Assembly: GCA_016184315.1 (NCBI GenBank)
Contig: JACPCU010000010.1
Coordinates: 1 to 64,000 of the forward strand
Direction: 5' to 3'
Source: Nitrososphaerota archaeon
GTDB lineage: Archaea; Thermoproteota; Nitrososphaeria; Nitrososphaerales; JACQRY01
Length of the DNA stretch: 64,000 nucleotides
Part shown: positions 34,191 through 41,331 of the stretch, in pieces
Numbering within the stretch: position 1 is the stretch's first letter
Layout of the letters: each line of letters starts with the position of its first letter
The notes under the pieces: generated by a model
What the model was told of the DNA's origin: nothing
Databases searched by the model: none
Seen by the model: only the letters and a program-made list of their open reading frames with translations
Position numbers and translations under genes: made by a program

Positions 34191-36055
34191 GAGTGAATCC
34201 ATCATTTGCCGCTACATTAGCTCTCCTTTTGGCACTAATCTACGTAGGGTCAGTAATCCCAGCTGACGCCCAAACCAGTTCTCAGATTCTCACCTCTCCA
34301 GATTCAGGTCCCGTGGGAACCCCGATAACGATGACTGGTCAAGGTTTCCCCCCATCTACGACCCTCAACATTTACTGGGAGACATTAAAGGGAGAATGGG
34401 TATTACCACGTCCCCAAGCAGAGTCGGATCCATCGATAGGACACGAACATGAACAGGATATGTTCCCCGGTGAAGCCCTTATCTTCCACGGCCACGACTT
34501 TCTCGGTTCCTCCTTTACCCTGCACAGATACGTAATCGCATCCATCAAATCCGATGCTTCAGGCTCGTTCAGTTTCAGTTTGAAGGCACCCTACGATTTC
34601 GGTGGACGCCACTGGATGATCGTGACAGACAAAGATAACAGTGCCGAACTCTCAAAAGCAGTCTTCACGATTCTCCCATCCTTCAGCGTTTCCCCGAACG
34701 AGGGTTCTCCCGGCACGGCGATAACCATACGGGCCTCAGGTTTGGGTTACGGCATTTACTCCACCAACTACCATGTGTTATGGGACAACAAGTATGTAGG
34801 ATATGCTAGCGCAGTTACCACCCAAGGCAACGCTACCTTCACGATCTACGCAGCTGGCGACTTGGGAAAACACTTCATCGATATCTACGAGGGCTACCCA
34901 GGTCCAGCATACCTTAACATCCAAGAGGCACCACAGAACCCACTGTATTATAACCCACCCTACATCCCGTTCCACACAGAGTTTACGATAACACCATCAA
35001 GAAACGTAGAAGGCAACAAGACTGCTGAGACGCTTTCTCTCGTTTCGCTGGGGACTCTTATGGCCGGGCTACTGATAGCACCATTAGCACAGAGACGACA
35101 CGGTCAGACCTCTAGGAGATCGATAATACCCACAATAATCATCATAACCGCATTGATACTGGCTGGAACCACGCTCTCAGCCATGAATACCATATCAGTA
35201 TCAGCCCAACCTCAACCCAAGTCCTCTGAACTCCGACCCCAATTCAACCTTTCCGCACAAGTAACATCAAACAGTTCAGTGACTGGTGGCTCCGCCATCC
35301 TGTCAGTGAACCCCGTAGTCGCAACCGTAGGAAGCAGCATTACAATCACAGGTTCAGGGCTCCCATCGGCAGCGAACATGGATTTACTCTGGTCGACCAA
35401 GAAGGGCAGCTATCTGAGAGGCTGGGATGACGTAGTCTTACCACTAGGATCAGTGACGACCGATTCCAACGGTAAATTCTCCTTCAACATGAAGGTTCCG
35501 CACGACTTGGAAGGAATGCATGAGATTAGCGTCAAATCAAAAGACGTCGGATCGAATGTTAAGAACACAGGCATCTACATTACAAGGAGTGCAACGATCA
35601 GCCCCAACAAAGGGCCATCAGGAACAAATATTGAAGTAAAGATGACGGGTGTAGGATGGACATTCGTTACTAACATAGTCACTGTCCTATATGACAACAC
35701 GTTTGTAGGCTATGCATGCGGATTCAACAGTCTCGGCAACGTAACCCTATCGATTAAGGCTGTTGGGAAACCCGGTATACACACCATAGACATTTACCCG
35801 TCGATATACGATGGACCACCTCAAGGCAAGGCCAACAGCATTTACAGGTATCCTCTTCTCACGCCTCAAGACCATCCTGTTCGTAGCCCCGCGTTTCACT
35901 TCGAGTTTATCATAACCGAATCGGATCAACAATCTGGGGACAACACCGTACTCACCCCGCAGAGCCTAAGCATAGGCATCATAGCCGTCGGTGTAGTCTC
36001 ACTGATCATGCATAACAGATCTACTCTGCAAACTAGCCAAAGGAGGTCTATATGA
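34187..36055 (+). CDS. Surface protein, family B, copy 2: fused double module
   Basis: A 622-residue paralogue of the gene at 31433 with the same two-half plan. Half 1 includes SPDSGPVGTPITMTGQGF and SPNEGSPGTAITIRASGLGYG, then LGTLMAGLLIAPLAQRR. A basic loop and a second signal-like helix (PTIIIITALILAGTTLSAM) lead to half 2 with NPVVATVGSSITITGSGL and GYACGFNSLGNVTLSI. A final helix (LSIGIIAVGVVSLIM) anchors the end. Half 1 has an insertion rich in His, Glu and Asp (SIGHEHEQDMF, FHGHDF) absent from copy 1, which could bind metal. Start and stop both overlap neighbours in ATGA arrangements. Confidence 0.75.
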   Translation: MRVNPSFAATLALLLALIYVGSVIPADAQTSSQILTSPDSGPVGTPITMTGQGFPPSTTLNIYWETLKGEWVLPRPQAESDPSIGHEHEQDMFPGEALIFHGHDFLGSSFTLHRYVIASIKSDASGSFSFSLKAPYDFGGRHWMIVTDKDNSAELSKAVFTILPSFSVSPNEGSPGTAITIRASGLGYGIYSTNYHVLWDNKYVGYASAVTTQGNATFTIYAAGDLGKHFIDIYEGYPGPAYLNIQEAPQNPLYYNPPYIPFHTEFTITPSRNVEGNKTAETLSLVSLGTLMAGLLIAPLAQRRHGQTSRRSIIPTIIIITALILAGTTLSAMNTISVSAQPQPKSSELRPQFNLSAQVTSNSSVTGGSAILSVNPVVATVGSSITITGSGLPSAANMDLLWSTKKGSYLRGWDDVVLPLGSVTTDSNGKFSFNMKVPHDLEGMHEISVKSKDVGSNVKNTGIYITRSATISPNKGPSGTNIEVKMTGVGWTFVTNIVTVLYDNTFVGYACGFNSLGNVTLSIKAVGKPGIHTIDIYPSIYDGPPQGKANSIYRYPLLTPQDHPVRSPAFHFEFIITESDQQSGDNTVLTPQSLSIGIIAVGVVSLIMHNRSTLQTSQRRSI

Positions 36056-36630
36056 CTGGTGTAATATCGCAGCGAAGAAGGTTCATCTACCTTGTTTTCC
36101 TCATAGCTTTAAGCACAGGTCTCTTCGCGTCCAACTCCCAATTCTTCCTCAGATCCAGCTTCAACCCCATTCTAGCAGTGAATTGGATACCGTTTGGCGC
36201 GGCTACAGAGGAAAAGATCCGTGCCCCTAACTTCTGCCTCACCGACATAGAAGGATCCCAATTCTGTTTGGAGGAATTCAGGGGAAGGGTGGTCTTGATC
36301 GACTTGATGGCCACATGGTGTATAGCGTGCGAGGATCAAGCGTTGCAGCTGAAGGATGTGTATGAGAAGTATAGTAGCAAAGGAGTGGTGTTCATATCGG
36401 TTAGTGTTGACGTAGGCGAATATCCTAGAGATGTAAAAGGATTCAGAGACTATATAGGCGCAGAATGGAGGTTCGCCATAGATACTCTTACAACCAGAGT
36501 CGGCCTCAAATATGAATCAAAATATCTGCCGACGTTATACTTGGTCGACAAGAACGGCTTCATAGTTTGGAGTGAAAAGGGGGTTACAGATGCAGCCACA
36601 TTGAGCAAACTCCTCGACAAATATGTGTGA
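36052..36630 (+). CDS. TlpA-like membrane-tethered thioredoxin
   Basis: A 192-residue protein with an N-terminal helix (FIYLVFLIALSTGLFASN) and an exported thioredoxin domain. FCLEEFRGRVVLIDLMATWCIACEDQALQL has the TlpA/ResA-type WCxxC pair, and KYLPTLYLVDKNGFIVW contains the cis-proline region. It would pass reducing power to cysteines on the outer face. TlpA is known in bacteria to reduce CuA ligands before copper loading, which fits the cupredoxin upstream. It overlaps the previous gene (ATGA) and is followed by the CcdA-like gene. Confidence 0.85.
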   Translation: MTGVISQRRRFIYLVFLIALSTGLFASNSQFFLRSSFNPILAVNWIPFGAATEEKIRAPNFCLTDIEGSQFCLEEFRGRVVLIDLMATWCIACEDQALQLKDVYEKYSSKGVVFISVSVDVGEYPRDVKGFRDYIGAEWRFAIDTLTTRVGLKYESKYLPTLYLVDKNGFIVWSEKGVTDAATLSKLLDKYV

Positions 36631-36636
36631 AGAACC

Positions 36637-37320
36637 TTGGATCCCACACTCGCTTACCTAGCACTTGGCGCCGGAGTACTTTCAATGCTTTCTCCCTGCA
36701 ACATAGCCATGATTCCATCCTACATCTCAGCTGGTGTAGTGTCAAGTGAAAAGCATGGAGAAACATCTAGCCGCAGAACTGCTGTAACAAGTCTTGTTGA
36801 TAGTGGAGCTGCTACGCTCGGTCTCATGTCAATAATTGCTCCTCTTGGGCTGGTATTAGCTCTATCCTTTAGAGCAATCATTAATCTCCTTCCAATAACT
36901 TCTATCGCCATCAGTTTGGGGCTTCTATTTATGGGCGGTCTGATGATTCTCGATATACCCAATCCTTTGATGAGGACTTTACCCTTGAGGTTGCCACACG
37001 GTGGAGGACCGTTGCAATTCTATCTCCTAGGAGCTGCACTTGGAACGCTTTCGCTGAGCTGCACGCTGCCCGTTTTCCTCATGGTCATGAGTTATGCAGC
37101 TGTAGTGGGCAGCTTGGGTGAAGCAGCGTTTGCATTAGCTATGTATGCTGTCGGGATTGCTCTGGTGCTTATCATATTATCAGTGGCAGCTAACAGCTCA
37201 AGATCATTCACAGTAGGGATTCGCAGGAATCTTGCTCCCTATCTCAATATTTTGGCTGGCAGCCTAGTCACCATAATCGCGATATACATGCTGATGTACC
37301 AGCTTTATCATCTGGTCTGA
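36637..37320 (+). CDS. ccdA: CcdA/DsbD-like transmembrane thiol carrier
   Basis: A 227-residue membrane protein with six helices. The two conserved cysteines are in MLSPCNIAMIPSYIS (helix 1) and TLSLSCTLPVFLMVMSY (helix 4), in inverted-repeat halves as in CcdA. It carries electrons from cytosolic thioredoxin across the membrane to exported thiol proteins, here most likely the TlpA-like product just upstream. Start is TTG at 36637, six bases after the previous stop. It closes the operon, meeting the opposing regulator gene five bases further on. Confidence 0.85.
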   Translation: MDPTLAYLALGAGVLSMLSPCNIAMIPSYISAGVVSSEKHGETSSRRTAVTSLVDSGAATLGLMSIIAPLGLVLALSFRAIINLLPITSIAISLGLLFMGGLMILDIPNPLMRTLPLRLPHGGGPLQFYLLGAALGTLSLSCTLPVFLMVMSYAAVVGSLGEAAFALAMYAVGIALVLIILSVAANSSRSFTVGIRRNLAPYLNILAGSLVTIIAIYMLMYQLYHLV

Positions 37321-37324
37321 GAAG

Positions 37325-38029
37325 CTACTTCACGCTATCTTTCCGTGGCCAGTTTACGTGAAACTTGCACACAGGGTCTCCGTGGGCTCTACACTTGAGT
37401 CGGACAGTCTTCATCCCGCCGAGCTTCTTGTCCAGACCTTCGTGAACCGCTTCATCTAGGACATCGCACATCAACGTCGGGTACTTGACTGAAAGCTCTT
37501 CGAAGGGGCAGTTCTTTTGCTGGTAAATGACTCTGTCTTCTTCTACTTTGATAACTTTGGGATATGTCTGCATATCCACAAGAAGACCCTTTATGACAAC
37601 ATCGGCATAGTTCCTTGGAGCCCACTCAGTGAAACTAGTCTTGGAGCGCAAGCTATGGCCAATATCTTCGACTATACGAATTCCCATGTCGCGGAGCACT
37701 GTTTTGGCAGCATCATCCCCCAGAGATACCGTCAGATAGTTGATCAATGCGTCACACAAGAACAAGTAGTTCCGCGGTGGAACTTCAATGGATTTGTGAG
37801 TGCTGGCTAGGCCGTAAAGAGTTGTTTCCTTGCCATTTGGAAGTGTTTTTTCTTTTGCGACTAATATGCCTGACTCGATGAGTTTCCTGAGGTGGAGCTT
37901 GACAAGAGCAGGGGGAAAACCGACATGGCTAATGATTTCTTTCTCTTCCAGCTCTTTACGCATAAGGATTTCCAGAATCTTCCAACTGATCTCAGATGAC
38001 AGCGCCTTAGCCATCGCTACCTTGGACAA
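37325..38029 (-). CDS. HTH regulator with C-terminal V4R-like cysteine domain (right copy)
   Basis: A 234-residue paralogue of the gene at 25566: AKALSSEISWKILEILM, ALVKLHLRKLIESGILVAKEKTLPNGKE, VPPRNYLFLCDALI, then cysteines in YQQKNCPFEEL, TLMCDVLDEAV and KCRAHGDPVCKFHV. All four conserved cysteines are present. It converges with the end of the redox operon. Two such regulators on either side suggest both control the operon, perhaps sensing different states of one ligand or metal. Confidence 0.75.
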   Translation of the reverse strand: MSKVAMAKALSSEISWKILEILMRKELEEKEIISHVGFPPALVKLHLRKLIESGILVAKEKTLPNGKETTLYGLASTHKSIEVPPRNYLFLCDALINYLTVSLGDDAAKTVLRDMGIRIVEDIGHSLRSKTSFTEWAPRNYADVVIKGLLVDMQTYPKVIKVEEDRVIYQQKNCPFEELSVKYPTLMCDVLDEAVHEGLDKKLGGMKTVRLKCRAHGDPVCKFHVNWPRKDSVK

Positions 38030-38185
38030 TAGACTCCGTTTTCCTAGGACTGATACGTATTAATAAGTCGACTAGCGGCTTGTCATCATCTGTCAAGGGC
38101 AAGATCATTTACCCTCCTGTCAGTCTTGCCGCCCTGCTCGGACTATGGAGTTCCTATTCTCTGCGTCTCACTGTCTTCTATGTCT

Positions 38186-38467
38186 CTAACCAGTCTTGTG
38201 AATAGAGTACAGAAGGATGACTAGACCCATTGCGGTAATAGTGGATCTGAATGCATGTGCACCTTCTAACGACAGTCCACCTGCCTCAAAAAGTATGCCT
38301 TCAAGTAATGAGGCTCCGCCGAGCATTCCGAATCCTAGGGCGCCTGACAGCAATGCCCTACTTTTGCTCTTTTTGTATCCGCCGTAGGCTAGCGCCACTA
38401 GGACGGATGAAACGACTAGGGAGAGTACTTCGACAAACCTGATGTACCAAATGATCTCTAACGCCAT
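38186..38467 (-). CDS. Small membrane protein with three helices, coupled to the HTH pseudogene
   Basis: A 93-residue protein with three hydrophobic segments (VEVLSLVVSSVLVALAYGGY, LLSGALGFGMLGGASLLEGILF, STITAMGLVILLYSI) and a basic loop KKSKSR. Its ATG overlaps the stop of the upstream HTH gene remnant (TAATG), so the two were once translated together. I do not recognise the family. It may have been a membrane partner of that regulator, in the style of one-component sensors split in two. Confidence 0.55.
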   Translation of the reverse strand: MALEIIWYIRFVEVLSLVVSSVLVALAYGGYKKSKSRALLSGALGFGMLGGASLLEGILFEAGGLSLEGAHAFRSTITAMGLVILLYSIHKTG

Positions 38468-38774
38468 TATCGCCGCCCGCCCATGTAGCTCCAGAACCTC
38501 ATGAATCTCCCAAGAATTCCTTCGTTGGGTAACAAATCGACTTCAAACACATTGCCCTCATATTTTATCATGACGGTCTTAACCATACTCCTGTACAACA
38601 TGAACTTTCCCCCACACCCTCTATCAAAGCTGAAGTCTCACCTACTACAAGTCCAAGCCCGTCCAACTCCTCTATGAGCCGGTAGGCGGTTCTCAAGGGT
38701 ATTCCTAGCTCTTCGGAAATGTCAGCGACGGAGTTGGCTACGGACTTCTGGCCGGAGCAGTTATCATTACAATA
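38467..38774 (-). pseudogene. Frameshifted, truncated paralogue of the ArsR-like regulator
   Basis: Reading the minus strand gives KSVANSVADISEELGIPLRTAYRLIEELDGLGLVV and then, in another frame, GKFMLYRSMVKTVMIKYEGN followed by EVDLLPNEGILGRFMRFWSYMG and TAA. This matches the intact protein at 26342. The frame changes within a run of five Gs near 38609-38613, so one lost G would account for it. The N-terminal 20-25 residues are missing. Either the gene is decaying or the G-run was miscalled. It precedes and overlaps the small membrane protein gene. Confidence 0.75.
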
Positions 38775-38811
38775 GGTCTAATCATAAAGAAGACTCTGCT
38801 CTATCGATGAG

Positions 38812-39222
38812 CTAACCGTAGATTAGACCGTAGAAAAGCTCGTACGCCGCCTTGAGCTCTTTTTCGATATATAGTCGGACCTTCTCCGATTCGAATATGG
38901 CTTTGTTTTCAGGATAGTATTCACCCATCTTTTTAATGACTCTGTCTGGATTGCCCAGATAGTGCTGTATGAGAGACCAATGTTTTCTCACAAGTATTTT
39001 GAAGACAGGTCTAATCAAAGGGTGCTCGAAGTAGAGTTTGCGCGTCGTATCCGGGATAAGGCGGACGTCTTTCGTAACCCAGTATTCAAGGACTTCAGGC
39101 GTGGCTGATCTGAAGGATCTTTCTACAAAGTCTTCAACAGCTCTGCTCGAGTTCAGCATAGTTTTCAGGAAGACGAGGATCTTTGTTGTCGATTCGCTGC
39201 TTATTGTATACTGAGGCTCCAT
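38812..39222 (-). CDS. Conserved-looking hypothetical protein, alpha-helical
   Basis: A 136-residue, soluble, mostly helical protein with VTKDVRLIPDTTRKLYFEHPLIRPVFKILVRKHWSLIQHYL and KAAYELFYGLIYG. No motif I can name. It lies 17 bases after the DUF411 gene on the same strand, so they are probably co-transcribed. Codon use is like its neighbours. Confidence 0.5.
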   Translation of the reverse strand: MEPQYTISSESTTKILVFLKTMLNSSRAVEDFVERSFRSATPEVLEYWVTKDVRLIPDTTRKLYFEHPLIRPVFKILVRKHWSLIQHYLGNPDRVIKKMGEYYPENKAIFESEKVRLYIEKELKAAYELFYGLIYG

Positions 39223-39238
39223 AGATTACCATGTTTCC

Positions 39239-39697
39239 TCAGACGGCCGTGAATAGTGTTGATCTACCTTCTCTTAACATGTAGATCTTGAAGGGCTCGA
39301 CTTTGACGCCGGGCATTCCGGGTGCGCCGGGAGGCATGTGGGGAAGTGTGATTCCGTCGATGCTGGGCTTCTCGGCTAAGAGTTTCTTTATGGCTTCGAC
39401 TGGGACATGTCCTTCAACAAAGTAGTTTCCTATGGTTGAAGTGTGGCAGCTTTGAGATGACTGCGGGATTCGGTAGCTCTCTTTTATGGGCTGTAGGTCT
39501 TGGACGATTACGACTTTGACTTTGAATCCTTGTTGCTCCAAGTAACGGGCGTATGATGAGCAGCAGTCGCAGGTCGGTTCTTTGATCAAAGTTATGTCTA
39601 GGTCAGTCTTCGGAGCAGCTGATCCAGCTGTCAGTGCGAGGACCGTTATTAGCAGGGAAACGAAACCTAATCCTATGACAATGTTCTTCTGTTTCAA
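39239..39697 (-). CDS. DUF411 exported metal-associated protein
   Basis: A 152-residue protein with an N-terminal signal or anchor (IVIGLGFVSLLITVLAL) and a DUF411 domain: TLIKEPTCDCCSSYARYLEQQGFKV, SQSCHTSTIGNYFVEGHVPVEAIKKLL and GITLPHMPPGAPGMPGV. The cysteine cluster, SCHT and the His/Met-rich end match the family, which is often found near copper and silver handling genes and presumably binds metal outside the cell. Its location a few kilobases from the cupredoxin operon is suggestive but there is no operon link. Confidence 0.85.
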   Translation of the reverse strand: MKQKNIVIGLGFVSLLITVLALTAGSAAPKTDLDITLIKEPTCDCCSSYARYLEQQGFKVKVVIVQDLQPIKESYRIPQSSQSCHTSTIGNYFVEGHVPVEAIKKLLAEKPSIDGITLPHMPPGAPGMPGVKVEPFKIYMLREGRSTLFTAV

Positions 39698-39835
39698 CTG
39701 ACTCCTCTCCCTCGCGAGATAATGGGGTTCGGGGTATATGCGCCTTACGGTAAAACGGTTATGTTGAGGCTCAGGTCTGGGTCTTATGAGCGTGCTTACG
39801 TAAGTGATGCGTAGGGAGATGCAATATAAAGACGG

Positions 39836-40753
39836 GTGAGGATGGAGTGCTGGTTTAGGTTGGTTCGTTACCCAAACAAGATGGTTTTACCTACGCCTGA
39901 AGGAGTTGATCTAAGGGCTATCAACTACCGTGCGTCCGACGGGTTGCTACTGGATGGTTTTCTTGCCTATCCTTCGGGTAAGAGACCTACGTCTGAAACT
40001 GGTGTAGTGTTTGTTCATGGGACTAGGGGTAACGCCTTGGTGGGTGCAGGTTTTCTGGGTCAGAACCTCGCGCGCTATGGCTACACCACTCTTTCTATCA
40101 ATATGCGTAGCAGCGGGATCAGCTATGAGGTCTCCGTCTTCGAGGACGTGTCCAAGGATTTGGCTGGCGTAGTGAAATACTTAAGCAGTCTCGGTGTTAG
40201 AAAGATTGTTCTATTGGGCCACAGCCTTGGATCCACGGATGTAGTCTATTATGCGACTACGGAGAATGATCCATTAGTCAAGGCTCTTATCTTATCAGGA
40301 GCGCCTGCTGACATTAAGGGAAGAGCTGTAGACGACTTCAAAACTGTTGACCCCAAGGCTCCACGGAAAGAATACAATAGTTTCGTAGCTAAGGCTAAGC
40401 TGCTGGTTAAGCAGGGAAAAGGAGAGACGCTCCTCATAGCACCTACTAGTGGCGGCCACGGCCAGATGCCTATTTCAGCTGAGTCCTTCCTAAGCTACCG
40501 TGGTCCAGATAGCAAGTGCAGCGGATTAGCTTGGATAGCCACTGTCAAGGTGCCACTCTTCTTCCTGATTCACGGACGTCCAGATAGAGGTGTAACACCT
40601 CAGGATAGTGAAGCATTGATCAGGGAGGCTAAGGCTGCGTCTAGAGTAGACAAGCATGTAATCAAGGACGCTGATCACTTCTATACGGGCCATGAGGAAG
40701 AAGCTTCGAAGGCTGTTGCAGACTGGTTGAGCCGTGTCGGGTTGAATCCCTAA
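39836..40753 (+). CDS. Alpha/beta hydrolase
   Basis: A 305-residue alpha/beta hydrolase. GVVFVHGTRGNALVGAGFLGQNLARYGYTTLSINMRSSG gives the oxyanion HG motif, VLLGHSLGSTDVVYYA the nucleophile serine, and DADHFYTGHEEEA the catalytic histidine. It resembles dienelactone hydrolase and X-Pro peptidase-like serine hydrolases. Substrate is unknown. Start is GTG at 39836 or ATG two codons later. It stands alone between minus-strand genes. Confidence 0.8.
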   Translation: MRMECWFRLVRYPNKMVLPTPEGVDLRAINYRASDGLLLDGFLAYPSGKRPTSETGVVFVHGTRGNALVGAGFLGQNLARYGYTTLSINMRSSGISYEVSVFEDVSKDLAGVVKYLSSLGVRKIVLLGHSLGSTDVVYYATTENDPLVKALILSGAPADIKGRAVDDFKTVDPKAPRKEYNSFVAKAKLLVKQGKGETLLIAPTSGGHGQMPISAESFLSYRGPDSKCSGLAWIATVKVPLFFLIHGRPDRGVTPQDSEALIREAKAASRVDKHVIKDADHFYTGHEEEASKAVADWLSRVGLNP

Positions 40754-40768
40754 AGGTTTACCTTGTTT

Positions 40769-41266
40769 CTATGGGGATGGGCGGAAAAGAGCTTTGATTT
40801 TCGGCCGTGTCAGATAGAATAGGGTTACCGCGTTGATGATGAGGCCTATTAGGCCTGACGGAAGCAGAAGGATGTTGTGGATCAAGCCGAGTACGCTGAA
40901 GATCATAGTTGTGCTCCAAGCCCAGTTCCTGCGCTTCCATAGTCCATAGGCTAAGATGAATGAGATGATTCCTATTCCAATTATGAGCATGCCTGCTGAG
41001 ACTAATGCTCCTCCTACAAAGAGTGGAATAGTTGCTTCTATCAGTCCTCCGATAGCTAAGACATCTATTCCGCCGAATATGAAGAGGATTCCTGAGATAA
41101 CTTCGAGGATGGATATGACTGTGACTCCCGTTATGAACTGAATGAGTTTAGAGGGTCGCGCCTTCTGGGGGGTTAGGGGTATTGACGCTGATATTTTTGT
41201 TCCGCAGGTAGGACAAAAAGATACTCCTTCAGCAACCTCAGTCCCACAATTCGGGCAAAACGGCAA
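40769..41266 (-). CDS. Zinc-ribbon membrane protein
   Basis: A 165-residue protein with an N-terminal zinc ribbon (FCPNCGTEVAEGVSFCPTCGTK) and four hydrophobic helices. The ribbon is probably cytosolic. This layout is common in archaeal proteins of unknown function. It converges with the hydrolase gene and is divergent from the anion symporter. Confidence 0.75.
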   Translation of the reverse strand: MPFCPNCGTEVAEGVSFCPTCGTKISASIPLTPQKARPSKLIQFITGVTVISILEVISGILFIFGGIDVLAIGGLIEATIPLFVGGALVSAGMLIIGIGIISFILAYGLWKRRNWAWSTTMIFSVLGLIHNILLLPSGLIGLIINAVTLFYLTRPKIKALFRPSP

Positions 41267-41331
41267 CTCTTCATAGTATACTGTGGTTTCTAAATATAAG
41301 CGTTAAAGCAACAGGATAGGAGTGAGGAGAG

